From Mycobacterium sp. 050128 (lineage in GTDB: Bacteria > Actinomycetota > Actinomycetes > Mycobacteriales > Mycobacteriaceae), in the NCBI RefSeq assembly GCF_036409155.1, contig NZ_JAZGLW010000002.1, positions 310,001 to 374,000 of the forward strand: 64,000 nt of DNA. Reading direction: 5' to 3'. The notes under the pieces are model-generated. The model ran no database searches and was not told the origin of the DNA. It saw only the letters and a program-made list of their open reading frames with translations. Positions within the stretch are counted from its first letter, which is position 1. Every line of letters begins with the position of its first letter. The position numbers and the translations under genes are program-made. Shown here in pieces: positions 34,150 to 42,789 of this stretch.

Positions 34150-35448
34150 CTAGCTCACGCGACCGCGTTCTTCCAGGGCTTCGTCGAGCAACTCCCCCAC
34201 CCGGTATTGCTCCCAGACGCTCAGCAGGTTGCACAGCATTTGCAGTGGCGCACGCACGCTTTCGTCCTCTCGGATCCGCGGGTCCTTACGGGTGCCGGGC
34301 GCATCAGCTCCGAATCGCTTGCGGATCAAGGCCGGAACGTCGAGCAACCACGCGATTCCCATCGCGGCGGCGTACAGCAGGGTATGGCGGCGCAGGCGGG
34401 CCGGGTCGAGCTGCGGGCCGCCGTGACGACGGACTTCGGTGACGAACAACTGCAGCAGCTCGTCGAGATGGTCGACCCACAGCTCGGTTTCGGCGCCGGA
34501 CATGGCGCCCCAGACGGCCATGCCGAGATTCATTTGGCTCACGCATCCCCAGTCCAGCAGACCGCAGTGCAGTGCGTGGTCGGTGTCGCGCCAAAACCAC
34601 GCGTTGTCGATGTTGGCGTTCCAATGGCACAGCGCGACATAGTCGCCGTCGTCGGCCAACTGGCCGATGACCGCCTCTTCGTGGCGGGCGACCCGGGGTA
34701 CCTCGTCGCGCAACCGTGCCAGGAATTCCGGCGAGCGGACGTTCGCGGGCAGCAGCCCGGGATGAGTGTCGGCGAATTCGGCCAGCTGGTCCAACCGCCG
34801 TTCCAGCTTGTCGATGGACAGCGCCGCTCGCTCTCCCACCGTCGCGGCCTGCACATCCAGTGGAAAGTGCGCGGTCTTCTCGGCGGGTAGCCGACCGGAT
34901 CGATGGTTTCCGGCCAGCCGGGCCAGCGCGACCAGTAACGCACGGTAGTGCTCGACCGGTTCAGGCATCTCGTAATCGACGCACTTGTGATACTGGGGCT
35001 CGATTCCGTTGTCACCGTACCGGATTCGTTCGGTGATCAGTATTCCGGTACCGCTGCGTTGGTGATAGTCGCCGAAAAGTGTGCTGGGCACCGCGATCGG
35101 AAAGCCCGGTGTCCGCGAGAGCGAGGCGAATCGCACCTCGGGCTCCATCTGCGTCTTGCCTCGATCGCGGATCGGATTGTCGAAATCGCGCGAGAATTTC
35201 GCGAAGAGGTCGGTGTGCAAACCGGGCGCGGCGTCGGCATATTCGATCGACAACATGACCTTGCGTCCCGTGCTGCCGCCAGGCATCTCGCCGAAATCGG
35301 TAATTCGGGCGACGGCATTGCCGTCGGTGAGCACCCCGGACGCCCGGAATGCGTCGGTGAGAAACCGGGCGCCGCCTTCGCGCAACGCCGCGGGGTCTGC
35401 GGGAAACGTCAGCCCCGACTGGTCACCGGTGACCCATTGCGAATTCAA
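34150..35448 (-). CDS. Aminoglycoside-phosphotransferase-fold protein with HxN in place of HxD
   Basis: 432-residue APH/choline-kinase-fold protein. The N-lobe (DFGEMPGGSTGRKVMLSIEYADAAPGLHTDLFAKFSRD) binds nucleotide, and the brenner motif reads CHWNANIDN (Asn codon at 34618-34620), where typical kinases have H-x-D-x-x-x-x-N. The metal-binding Asp is present as LLDWG. Loss of the catalytic base suggests either a clade-specific mechanism or a non-kinase role. The likely start is a TTG overlapping the SDR stop (TTGA), making it the last coupled gene of the P450-mycofactocin operon. Such proteins are common in mycobacterial lipid-catabolic operons. Confidence 0.85.
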   Translation of the reverse strand: MNSQWVTGDQSGLTFPADPAALREGGARFLTDAFRASGVLTDGNAVARITDFGEMPGGSTGRKVMLSIEYADAAPGLHTDLFAKFSRDFDNPIRDRGKTQMEPEVRFASLSRTPGFPIAVPSTLFGDYHQRSGTGILITERIRYGDNGIEPQYHKCVDYEMPEPVEHYRALLVALARLAGNHRSGRLPAEKTAHFPLDVQAATVGERAALSIDKLERRLDQLAEFADTHPGLLPANVRSPEFLARLRDEVPRVARHEEAVIGQLADDGDYVALCHWNANIDNAWFWRDTDHALHCGLLDWGCVSQMNLGMAVWGAMSGAETELWVDHLDELLQLFVTEVRRHGGPQLDPARLRRHTLLYAAAMGIAWLLDVPALIRKRFGADAPGTRKDPRIREDESVRAPLQMLCNLLSVWEQYRVGELLDEALEERGRVS

Positions 35449-36221
35449 GCGACTACCACGTCTGTTCGGCGGCGCGCACGCACCAGCATGTGGTTGACCG
35501 CCACCCGGCGGTCACGGGTCACCATGAACAGCACCGCATCGGCGATGTCCTCGGGCCGCAGCTTGACCATGCCGGCGGTTTGGCGTTCGAATGCCTCCCG
35601 CGACGAGTCGGCCAGGTGGCTGAAGATTTCGGTATCGACTGTGCCGGGACCCACGACGCCGACCCGGACGCGCTTGCCGAGTACCTCTTGGCGCAGGCCT
35701 TCGCTGAAGGCGTTGACGCCGAACTTGGTCAACGAATAGACCGCGGTGTTGGGACGGGCTACCCAGCCGGCGGTAGAGCTGATGGTGACCAGATCGGCGA
35801 CGCCGCGTGGTGAATCGGCGGCCGCCTCGATCAGATGTGGCAGTGCCGCTTTGGTGGTGTAGAGGACGCCCTGCACGTTGACGGACACCATCTGGTCCCA
35901 GTCCTGCAATGGCGCCTCGGTCGCGGGTGCCGACTGCATCAGGCCGGCGTTGTTCACCAGAATGTCGAGGCGCCCCAGCTCCGCGACGGTTCGCTGGACG
36001 GCGGCGGCCACTTGTTCGGCATCGGTGACGTCAGCGCGCACGACCAGCGCTGTACCGCCGCACGATTCGATCTCGGCTTTCAGGTCGGCCAGCCGTTCGG
36101 CCCGGCGTGCAAGCAGCGCCACCGCGGCACCCTCGGCCGCTAACGCTTTGGCGGTCGCTTCGCCGATGCCGCTGCTCGCACCGGTAACCAGTGCCGCGGT
36201 CTGTGTCAGTGTTCCGGTCAT
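35445..36221 (-). CDS. Short-chain dehydrogenase/reductase
   Basis: 258-residue classical SDR. VTGASSGIGEATA (residues 13-25) binds the cofactor, ARRAERL suggests NADP preference, LVNNAG is present, catalytic Ser lies in TISSTAGW and Tyr/Lys in YSLTK. The end is basic (MLVRARRRTDVVVA). ATG 36221 overlaps the CoA-transferase stop by 4 nt (ATGA) and its own stop overlaps the phosphotransferase start, so it is embedded in a coupled operon. It probably handles a hydroxy or keto intermediate of the same pathway. Confidence 0.92.
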   Translation of the reverse strand: MTGTLTQTAALVTGASSGIGEATAKALAAEGAAVALLARRAERLADLKAEIESCGGTALVVRADVTDAEQVAAAVQRTVAELGRLDILVNNAGLMQSAPATEAPLQDWDQMVSVNVQGVLYTTKAALPHLIEAAADSPRGVADLVTISSTAGWVARPNTAVYSLTKFGVNAFSEGLRQEVLGKRVRVGVVGPGTVDTEIFSHLADSSREAFERQTAGMVKLRPEDIADAVLFMVTRDRRVAVNHMLVRARRRTDVVVA

Positions 36222-38566
36222 AACCCGCCAAACGTCGGTGCCCCAGCAAGTATTTCGTGGAGAACGTAGTCGGTGTCCTCACCCAGGTCGGGTGCGCCTC
36301 GCTCGACGCGCGCCGGCTGGCGCGCCATCCGCCATGCCGGCCCTAGGATCGGGCGCTGGCCTTCGCGGTGATCGGAGACGAAGCGGTACAACTCGCGATC
36401 CCAGAGTTGCTGATCGGCGATCACGTCAATTGCGTTGGCGCTCTTGGTGGCCGGCACTCCCGCGGCCCGCAGCCGATGCGCGAGCGCCTCGGCATCGAGG
36501 TCCCGGGTCAGCTCCGCAATGTCACCATCGAGCGCGTCGACGTGTCTACGTCGGCCGCTCGATGTGGCGTAGCGGGGATTGTCGGCCAGCGCGGGGGCAC
36601 CGACCACGTCGCACAGCCGGAGCCATTCGTCGTCGCCTGCGACGGCCACGCTGACCCAGGCGCCATCCGCGCAGGGATAGCAGCCGTGCGGACACATATC
36701 AGGGTGATTGTTGCCGTCCGGTCCGAGGCGTCGTCCGGTGAGACTTTGTTCGAGCAGGCAGTCCCCGATCATCGAGGAGAGGGTTTCGACGGCCGAGATG
36801 TCGACGAATTGTCCTGTGGCAGTGAGCTCGCGATGGAGCAGCGCGACCACGGCGGCGTATGCGGCCGCGGCGCCGACCGTAGAATCTCCGTACCGCATGC
36901 TCGTTCCGAGCGGGGGCCCGCCCGGGTAGCCGACCAGCGGTGCGAGTCCGGCCAGGGCGGCGAAGCAAGGCGCGTAGCCGGTCTGGTGACCGAGCGGCCC
37001 GTCGTTGCCCCACATTTTGATCGACACCGAGATGATGTCCGGTTTGATCTCGGTGAGCTCCCGATAGCCCAAGCCCTGGCGCTCCATCGCGCCCGGCCGC
37101 AAGTTGTTGATCACGATGTCACTGCGCGCGATCAGTTCACGCAGATGCGCCATGCCCTCGGCCGACTTGATATCGAAGTCCACGCTGAGGATCTCGGGGT
37201 TGATGCTCAGGAAGAAAGGCGCGTGGTTGATGTCGGTGCCGCCGTAGGCGCGCATCTCCTCGGGCAGGGCCGCCGTTTCGACCTTGATGACCTCGGCGCC
37301 CAGCATCGCCAGCAGCTTGCCGGCGTACGGACCCGCCCACACCTTGGTGAGCTCGACGACTCGAACCCCCTCCAGTGGCCCACCCCGCGGGGTCTTCGGC
37401 GGCTTCAACTGCGGTACTCGCACCATGGGCGGCGTGCGTCTCGTATCGAGGCGGCTCACGATCGCGGCGGTGTGCTGACCGAGAGTCGGCGCCGCAGAGG
37501 TGATTTGCGCCGGCGATGCACTCAGCAGATAGGGCACCGTGGGGTAGGCAGCATCGCCCAGCACGGGATGGCTGACGTTCTGAAAGAAACCGCGGTGCCG
37601 GTACTGCGGCGACGCGTGGAGATCGGCGGCGTCGTTGACCGGAACGAGCGGCACACCCATGCGCTGAGCTTCGTCGGCTGCCGTCTCCTTGGGCAGATCG
37701 CGGACCCACGCCCCGAAGCCCTGCTGGAATGCCTTGACCTTTTCCGCGGTGACCGAGAACTCGAGCCAATCGTCGTCGAATTCGTCGAGCCATTCGGGTT
37801 GCCCCATCAACTTTTTGACGCCGAGCCAGTGCGCGCGGCTGGTCATGTACAGGTAGACGAAACCATCGGCGCAGGCAAAGAACGACGCCGGGCCCTGCTG
37901 GTCGTAGTCGTCGCGGGCGCCCAGGGCGGGGACTTCGCCGGTGATCAGGCGGCCCAGAATGCAATCGGCGCGCGAGACCAGCACGGCATGTTGGGAGATG
38001 TCGATGGCCTCACCCCGGCCGTGGTGCAGCCGCCCGAACAGCGTTGAGGCCACGCAGAGTGCGGCCTCGAGTCCGGCTTCGTAGTCGGCCATGAAGCGCC
38101 CCGGTCCCCGCAGCGGCGGCTTACTGACGTCCGGATGGCTGGGAGTGTGATATCCCCACCCGCTGGCATGAAAGACGTTGATGCTTTTGGCATTTGCGTA
38201 CTCCGGTGTGGCGTTCAGGCCGAACGGGGTGATCGAGCAGAAAATCACACTCGGGTACCGGGCCGCCAAGCGCGTCGCGCCCTCGTCGATCACCGCATCG
38301 GCGTTGGCGATCAACGCGTGCAACCGCGGGTCGCCAGCATCGAGCTCGACGGAGTTCTTGTTCGTGTTGAGATACGCGAACAAGGCACTGCCGTCATGCC
38401 CCGCGGCGTCGCCCAGGATGGGCGAAAACGCCCGGGTGGAACTGCCGCACCCCGGCGCCTCGACTTTGATCACCTCGGCGCCGAAGTCGGCCAGCAGTTT
38501 TCCGCAGTACTCCCCTGCGACCGAGCCCACCAGCTCAACGACTCTGAAACCCGTCAGCGCCGACAT
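36218..38566 (-). CDS. Fused two-domain class III (CaiB/BaiF) CoA-transferase
   Basis: 782-residue protein with two complete class III CoA-transferase domains: residues ~1-370 (FRVVELVGSVAGEYCGKLLADFGAEVIKVE) and ~395-775 (VRVVELTKVWAGPYAGKLLAMLGAEVIKVE). The candidate catalytic Asp is present in both (FMADYEAG; MRYGDSTVG). Family members transfer CoA between carboxylates without ATP. Single-domain forms act as interlaced dimers, so the fusion builds the dimer in one chain. The first domain is more divergent. The gene starts 19 bp after the crotonase and overlaps the SDR by 4 nt. It likely activates an acid generated by the P450/SDR steps. Confidence 0.92.
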   Translation of the reverse strand: MSALTGFRVVELVGSVAGEYCGKLLADFGAEVIKVEAPGCGSSTRAFSPILGDAAGHDGSALFAYLNTNKNSVELDAGDPRLHALIANADAVIDEGATRLAARYPSVIFCSITPFGLNATPEYANAKSINVFHASGWGYHTPSHPDVSKPPLRGPGRFMADYEAGLEAALCVASTLFGRLHHGRGEAIDISQHAVLVSRADCILGRLITGEVPALGARDDYDQQGPASFFACADGFVYLYMTSRAHWLGVKKLMGQPEWLDEFDDDWLEFSVTAEKVKAFQQGFGAWVRDLPKETAADEAQRMGVPLVPVNDAADLHASPQYRHRGFFQNVSHPVLGDAAYPTVPYLLSASPAQITSAAPTLGQHTAAIVSRLDTRRTPPMVRVPQLKPPKTPRGGPLEGVRVVELTKVWAGPYAGKLLAMLGAEVIKVETAALPEEMRAYGGTDINHAPFFLSINPEILSVDFDIKSAEGMAHLRELIARSDIVINNLRPGAMERQGLGYRELTEIKPDIISVSIKMWGNDGPLGHQTGYAPCFAALAGLAPLVGYPGGPPLGTSMRYGDSTVGAAAAYAAVVALLHRELTATGQFVDISAVETLSSMIGDCLLEQSLTGRRLGPDGNNHPDMCPHGCYPCADGAWVSVAVAGDDEWLRLCDVVGAPALADNPRYATSSGRRRHVDALDGDIAELTRDLDAEALAHRLRAAGVPATKSANAIDVIADQQLWDRELYRFVSDHREGQRPILGPAWRMARQPARVERGAPDLGEDTDYVLHEILAGAPTFGGL

Positions 38567-38585
38567 GCGAGCTCTCCCGAGACGG

Positions 38586-39554
38586 TCAGGGCTTCGCGCG
38601 CCCCGAGCGGCTGAGGCGCCACTCCGGCGGGAAGTTCATGTCGTTGTCCTTCACCACGTTGTTGAGACCCTTTTCGAAGGTGCCACCGGTGAGGTCGACT
38701 TCTTCCGCATCGTTTTTGATCATCGGCAACATGCCCTCGACCATGCCGGTCAGCAGGCTCCCGAAGTATTCGCCCTTGTGTTGCTTGTAGAGCTCCAAGA
38801 AGGTCTTCTGCACGGCGACCGTGTCGGTTGGACGCGATCGTGAACACGCCATTGCGTATTTGAGGGTCTCGGCTTCCAACTTGTCACGAGGCACCACGCT
38901 GTTGACGAATCCGCACTCGTACATTTCTTTTGCGCTGAACGGCCTTCCGGTGAACAGCATTTCGGAGAACTTGCGCAGTCCCATGGTCTCGGCCCACCAC
39001 CACAGCCGGGGTCCCCAACCGACGTAACGGAACGCCGGGTGGCCGAACAGGGCATCGTCGGAGGAGATCACCAGGTCGGCGTCACCGGCCTGGTAGAAGT
39101 GCCAGCCGTAGCAGTAGCCCTTGGCCTCGATGATGCTGATCTTCCGAAGCTCCTGCAGCGGACGGTTACCGGCACGCGCCTTAGCGTAGAAGTCGGTCAC
39201 GGTGGACAGGTAACGGTACGACCCACCCGGCGGGTACTTGACGTCGTCGTCGTTGATTGCGAGCTCGTGGTGCAGCGGCAGGCCCGGGTTCTCCAGCATC
39301 GGCCGCTGCTCGGGCAGGTCACCGCCACTACCGAAATCCTGGCCCTCGCCGCGGATTACGACGACCTTGACATCGTCGTCCACATTGCACTTGTGGATCA
39401 GGTCGGCGTAGTTCTGCCGCATGCCCAGGCTGGTGGCGTTCTGCGCTTCCGGGCGGTCAAAGGTGATGTAGGCGATCCGGTTCTTCTTGTCCTTCTCGAA
39501 CTTGATGTACTGCTCGGCTTCTTTCTTCAGCTTTTCGTAGTCGAATTCAGGCAT
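38586..39554 (-). CDS. Enoyl-CoA hydratase/isomerase (crotonase) family protein
   Basis: 322-residue crotonase-fold enzyme, longer than the usual ~260 because of an insert after the oxyanion region (PMLENPGLPLHHELAINDDDVKYPPGGSYRYL). Core motifs are ITFDRPEAQNATS, VVVIRGEGQDFGSGGDL (oxyanion hole), EAKGYCYGWHFYQAGDADLVISSDDALFGHPAFRYVGWG (second oxyanion region) and LFTGRPFSAKEMYECGFVNSVVP. It hydrates or isomerises an enoyl-CoA, or performs a related CoA-ester reaction. The ATG follows a purine-rich GGAGAAAA site. It lies 39 bp after the mycofactocin-type SDR. Confidence 0.9.
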   Translation of the reverse strand: MPEFDYEKLKKEAEQYIKFEKDKKNRIAYITFDRPEAQNATSLGMRQNYADLIHKCNVDDDVKVVVIRGEGQDFGSGGDLPEQRPMLENPGLPLHHELAINDDDVKYPPGGSYRYLSTVTDFYAKARAGNRPLQELRKISIIEAKGYCYGWHFYQAGDADLVISSDDALFGHPAFRYVGWGPRLWWWAETMGLRKFSEMLFTGRPFSAKEMYECGFVNSVVPRDKLEAETLKYAMACSRSRPTDTVAVQKTFLELYKQHKGEYFGSLLTGMVEGMLPMIKNDAEEVDLTGGTFEKGLNNVVKDNDMNFPPEWRLSRSGRAKP

Positions 39555-39593
39555 GAGTTTTCTCCACTTCGTCGTGCTTAATTGAGTTAGTGT

Positions 39594-40430
39594 TTATTTG
39601 AGCAAGCTGCCCGCATCAACGGGAAGCGAAACGCCAGTGACATAACGAGATTCGTCAGAGGCGAAGAACAAGACCGCGTTGCTGATATCCACCGGGTCCA
39701 CCCAGGGCACCGGCAAGGTGTGCATCATCTGCGAGATCGGCGCGAAGTCTTCGGGCCCGGGCTCGGCCAGGTCCGGGCGAAAAAGCCGATAGGTGTTGTC
39801 GTTCATCACCATTGTGGTGCTGACCTGGGTCGGTAGCACCGAGTTGACCCGGATCATGTCCTGACCCAGTTCGACGGCGAAGGCCCGCATCAGCCCGATG
39901 ACGCCGTGCTTCGCGGCGACATAGTGGCCGGTGTTTTGGTAGGCCTTACGCCCGCCGACCGAGCTGGTGAGCACGATCGATCCACCGCGTCCACCCGAAA
40001 GGATGTGCGGTACGCCTGCTTTGACGGTGTGCCAGACACCGCTCAGGTTGATGTCGATCATGTCCTGCCACACGTTCTCGCGGATCTTGTGCAGCTTCCT
40101 GCCATCGGTACCCACGCCCGCGTTGGCGACGATGATGTCGAGTCGGCCGAGTTGTTCCACCCCGCTGTCGACGGCCGCCTTGAGCCCCTCGTAGTCGCGG
40201 ACGTCGACCTGTGCGGTGACGATGCGCCGGTCGAGGTTCTTGACCATGTCGGCGGTCTCGGCGAGATCCGCGGGCGTCGAATGCGGGTAGGCCAAATTGT
40301 CGATCGGCCCGCAGATGTCGATCGCGATGATGTCGGCGCCCTCTTGTGCCAGGCGCACCGCGTGACTGCGGCCCTGCCCGCGGGCGGCACCGCTGATGAA
40401 GGCGACTTTGCCCTCGACGCGACCGGCCAT
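39594..40430 (-). CDS. Mycofactocin-type SDR oxidoreductase
   Basis: 278-residue SDR starting MAGRVEGKVAFISGAARGQGRSHAVRLAQEGADIIAIDIC, the pattern of the mycofactocin-associated SDR subfamily, whose members bind NAD tightly and pass electrons to the peptide-derived cofactor mycofactocin. Catalytic Ser is in VLTSSVGG and Tyr/Lys in YVAAK. It most likely oxidises an alcohol made by the P450. The ATG shares a base with the P450 stop (TGATG), so the two are translationally coupled. The frame extending to 40682 is overlap only. Confidence 0.93.
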   Translation of the reverse strand: MAGRVEGKVAFISGAARGQGRSHAVRLAQEGADIIAIDICGPIDNLAYPHSTPADLAETADMVKNLDRRIVTAQVDVRDYEGLKAAVDSGVEQLGRLDIIVANAGVGTDGRKLHKIRENVWQDMIDINLSGVWHTVKAGVPHILSGGRGGSIVLTSSVGGRKAYQNTGHYVAAKHGVIGLMRAFAVELGQDMIRVNSVLPTQVSTTMVMNDNTYRLFRPDLAEPGPEDFAPISQMMHTLPVPWVDPVDISNAVLFFASDESRYVTGVSLPVDAGSLLK

Positions 40431-41632
40431 CAGGGCACCAGTGTCGGCAGGGTTTCCCAGCCCCGCACCGACGACGTCGGGCTGAGCGTGGCGTTGGCCA
40501 TATCGGGCTCCCACTCCGGAAAGCGCTTGAGGATTTCTTCCAGGGCGACACGGCCTTCCAGTCGGGCCAGCGCCGAGCCCAGGCAGAAGTGCGCACCGAC
40601 GCTGAACGTGAGGTGCGGTCGGGGGGCGCGATGAATGTTGAATTCGCCTGCATCCGGCCCGAACTGGCGCTCGTCGCGGCACGCGGCACCGATGAGCATC
40701 AGCATCACGCTGCCTTGCGGCACCGTCTGGTCATAGAGGCTGACGTCGCGGGTCACATACCGCGCCATGTGCGGTGCCGGCGGCTCGAAGCGCAGCAGCT
40801 CCTCAATCGCCTGCGGGATCAGCGCTGGATTTTCGACGAGCTCGCGACGCTGGTCTGGGTGCTCCGCGAGAACCTTTCCGGCCCAACCGATCAGACGAGT
40901 CGTCGTTTCATTGCCCGCTCCAGCCACCACGTTGAGATACACCAGAATCTCCTCACGGCGCAGCCGCCGGGTGGTCCCGGTCTCGTCGACGAACTCGACA
41001 TTGAGCAGCTCGGTCATGATGTCGTCGGACGGGTTCTCGGCGCGCCAGTCGATGTAGGCCTCGAACTGCTCGCCCACCGACAAGCCATGCTCGGCGGCAC
41101 TCATCGGCTTGCCGGGCTCGGTGCGTAGTTGCGCATTCCCGCGATCGCGGATGTACTCCTGATCCTCTTCGGGAATCCCGAGCAAGGCACTGATGACCTT
41201 CATCGGCATGATCGCGCCCAGATCGGTGACGAAGTCGAATCGGCCCGAACCCACCAACGGATCCAGGGATTGTGCGCAGAAGTCGCGGATCATCGGTTCC
41301 AGCGCGGAGATCTTGCGTGGCGTGAACATCCGCGACAGCAACTTGCGGTGCACGTCGTGGATCGGTGGGTCTTCGAAGATCAGCATCCCCGATGGGATCT
41401 CGAGGTTGGCCTTGATCAGCTCCATGATCACGCCACGCGCAGAGCTGTACGTGCCGTGGTCGACGATTCCCTTGTTGACATCGGCGAATCGGCTCAGCGC
41501 GTAAAAGTCGTATTCGGAGTTGTAGTAGAGCGGCGCCTCGTCACGCAAGCGCTTAAACATCGGATACGGGTCGGCAATCAGCTCGACATCGTACGGATCA
41601 AAGCTGACATGGCTCTCGGTGCTCGCCGTCAC
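40430..41632 (-). CDS. Cytochrome P450
   Basis: 400-residue soluble P450. The oxygen-activation motif is AGAGNETTTR, with Asn where many have Asp/His; ExxR is in EELLRFEP, and the heme loop FSVGAHFCLGSALARLE holds the axial Cys350. It resembles the mycobacterial P450s found with mycofactocin-type SDRs, usually acting on steroid, terpenoid or fatty substrates. GTG 41632 has AGGAGGG 6 nt upstream, so the frame to 41671 is not used. It is the first gene of a coupled operon running down to the phosphotransferase at 34150. Confidence 0.94.
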   Translation of the reverse strand: MTASTESHVSFDPYDVELIADPYPMFKRLRDEAPLYYNSEYDFYALSRFADVNKGIVDHGTYSSARGVIMELIKANLEIPSGMLIFEDPPIHDVHRKLLSRMFTPRKISALEPMIRDFCAQSLDPLVGSGRFDFVTDLGAIMPMKVISALLGIPEEDQEYIRDRGNAQLRTEPGKPMSAAEHGLSVGEQFEAYIDWRAENPSDDIMTELLNVEFVDETGTTRRLRREEILVYLNVVAGAGNETTTRLIGWAGKVLAEHPDQRRELVENPALIPQAIEELLRFEPPAPHMARYVTRDVSLYDQTVPQGSVMLMLIGAACRDERQFGPDAGEFNIHRAPRPHLTFSVGAHFCLGSALARLEGRVALEEILKRFPEWEPDMANATLSPTSSVRGWETLPTLVP

Positions 41633-41745
41633 GAAATCCCTCCTAGCGCTTCCGATTCCGGGGAGCGACATGCACGAGACCCCGCTGCAGCTGGCGGTCA
41701 GTCAGCACCGGATCCGGCTCGGGCAATTTGTACACTCCGCTTAAA

Positions 41746-41767
41746 TGCGTTTGTTTGGACAAACGCA
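41746..41767. repeat. Inverted repeat TGCGTTTG-N6-CAAACGCA
   Basis: Perfect 8-bp arms with a 6-bp spacer, 22 bp in all, the size of a TetR- or FadR-type operator. It is upstream of the P450 operon on the minus strand. Confidence 0.55.
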
Positions 41768-41815
41768 CGGGCTCGGCTGATAGTGGGCGCACCGACGGCC
41801 CGTGAACGTCGGTTC

Positions 41816-41832
41816 ACTCTATTCTCGTAGAG
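41816..41832. promoter_or_regulatory. Candidate TetR operator, copy 1
   Basis: ACTCTATTCTCGTAGAG contains a perfect repeat CTCTA-N6-TAGAG. It differs from the site at 42671-42687 at two positions of 17. It lies between the 3' end of the TetR gene and the P450 operon start. Confidence 0.5.
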
Positions 41833-41901
41833 AACCATATAGCGGATGCTGTGGCAAGACCCAAACGCACGAAACCCGGCGCGTCGTGCGTCTGTCGGCG
41901 C

Positions 41902-42609
41902 TCAGCCGGAGGCGGCGGCCCGGCGGCCGCCGCCCGGGTGCACGGCGGCGGCCTCGGTGAGGGCACCCCGGTGCGGACTCTTGAGGATTCCGGTCGCAAT
42001 GGCCGTCAGGATCGCGTCGAGTTGCTCGGGGGTAGCGACAACGCGGTCGCCATGCGCGGCCCGCATCAGCAGACCGTTGATGAACGTCAGCGTGACATTG
42101 CTCAGATCCTCGACCACCGCCGATTCCAGCTCGGCCCCATGGGGCATCAGCTGCACGAGGATCTCGCGGTGCAACTTGGTGAACGCATCCGTCGCCTGCT
42201 GCAGGATCGCGGCCATGGCGGGATCCCGGGCGGCTTGCATCGTCAGCTCGTAGCGGGCCTTGGTCCACGACAGCTGCGGCTCGGTGCCGGCCTGAATCAC
42301 CACCTGCGACAACAACGAGGGCGTGGGATTGTCTCGCGTGCTACCCGCGCTGTCGGCGATGGACTGCAGGCGTTCCAGATCCAGCTCTGCCAGCCGTTCG
42401 GCTACCGCACGCAGCAGCGCGGACCGAGTCCGGAAGTAAAAGGACGTAGTGCCGTCGGGAACGGCGGCCTTGCGGTCGACCTTGAGATGGCTCAGCCCCT
42501 TGGCCCCGTCGGCGGCCAATAACTCGATCGCCGCATCGCACAGATCGCGGCGGCGCTCGGCGGGGTTGGGCTTTCGTCTTTTTGCCGACGCAGACGGGTA
42601 TCGAGCCAT
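41902..42609 (-). CDS. TetR-family regulator of the P450-mycofactocin operon
   Basis: 235 residues from the ATG at 42607-42609 (MARYPSASAKRRKPNPAERRRDL). The TetR helix-turn-helix is LCDAAIELLAADGAKGLSHLKVDRKAAVPDGTTSFYFRTRSALL, followed by a large helical domain (LDLERLQSIAD ... LTFINGLLMRAAHG) and a Gly/Pro/Ala tail. The longer frame to 42726 has no better start. It lies upstream of, and on the same strand as, the P450 operon, with similar palindromes on either side (41816, 42671), suggesting autoregulation and control of the operon. Confidence 0.9.
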   Translation of the reverse strand: MARYPSASAKRRKPNPAERRRDLCDAAIELLAADGAKGLSHLKVDRKAAVPDGTTSFYFRTRSALLRAVAERLAELDLERLQSIADSAGSTRDNPTPSLLSQVVIQAGTEPQLSWTKARYELTMQAARDPAMAAILQQATDAFTKLHREILVQLMPHGAELESAVVEDLSNVTLTFINGLLMRAAHGDRVVATPEQLDAILTAIATGILKSPHRGALTEAAAVHPGGGRRAAASG

Positions 42610-42670
42610 GAACACAGGCTTTCGTGGCAAGGATCTAAAGTGAACTTTCGCTGACGTGCAGCACGACCAT

Positions 42671-42687
42671 ACTCTATTTTCGTAGTG
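42671..42687. promoter_or_regulatory. Candidate TetR operator, copy 2
   Basis: ACTCTATTTTCGTAGTG, an imperfect version of the site at 41816-41832. It is 62 bp before the TetR start and lies between that gene and the divergent lipoprotein gene, where it could control both. Confidence 0.5.
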
Positions 42688-42789
42688 TCCGTAAAGCACG
42701 GCTCTCCAGTGCAACGGTGTCATCACGATTCACGCGAATTCTGGCGTCGTGGGCGACAACGAGCGCTCGACCTACTTTGCTTGAGTTCG

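Larger units (their letters stand above)
41633..41901. promoter_or_regulatory. Control region between the TetR gene and the P450 operon
   Basis: Two inverted repeats lie here. TGCGTTTG (41746-41753) and CAAACGCA (41760-41767) are perfect 8-bp arms around a 6-bp spacer, about 114 bp before the P450 start. CTCTA-TTCTCG-TAGAG (41817-41832) is a second perfect repeat, close in sequence to one upstream of the TetR gene at 42671. They are plausible operators for the adjacent TetR protein and a second factor. Confidence 0.5.

Noticed and set aside
36368..38047. 559-codon frame antisense to the CoA-transferase
   Set aside because: Mirror of the real gene; no recognisable domain, composition is that of a shadow frame.
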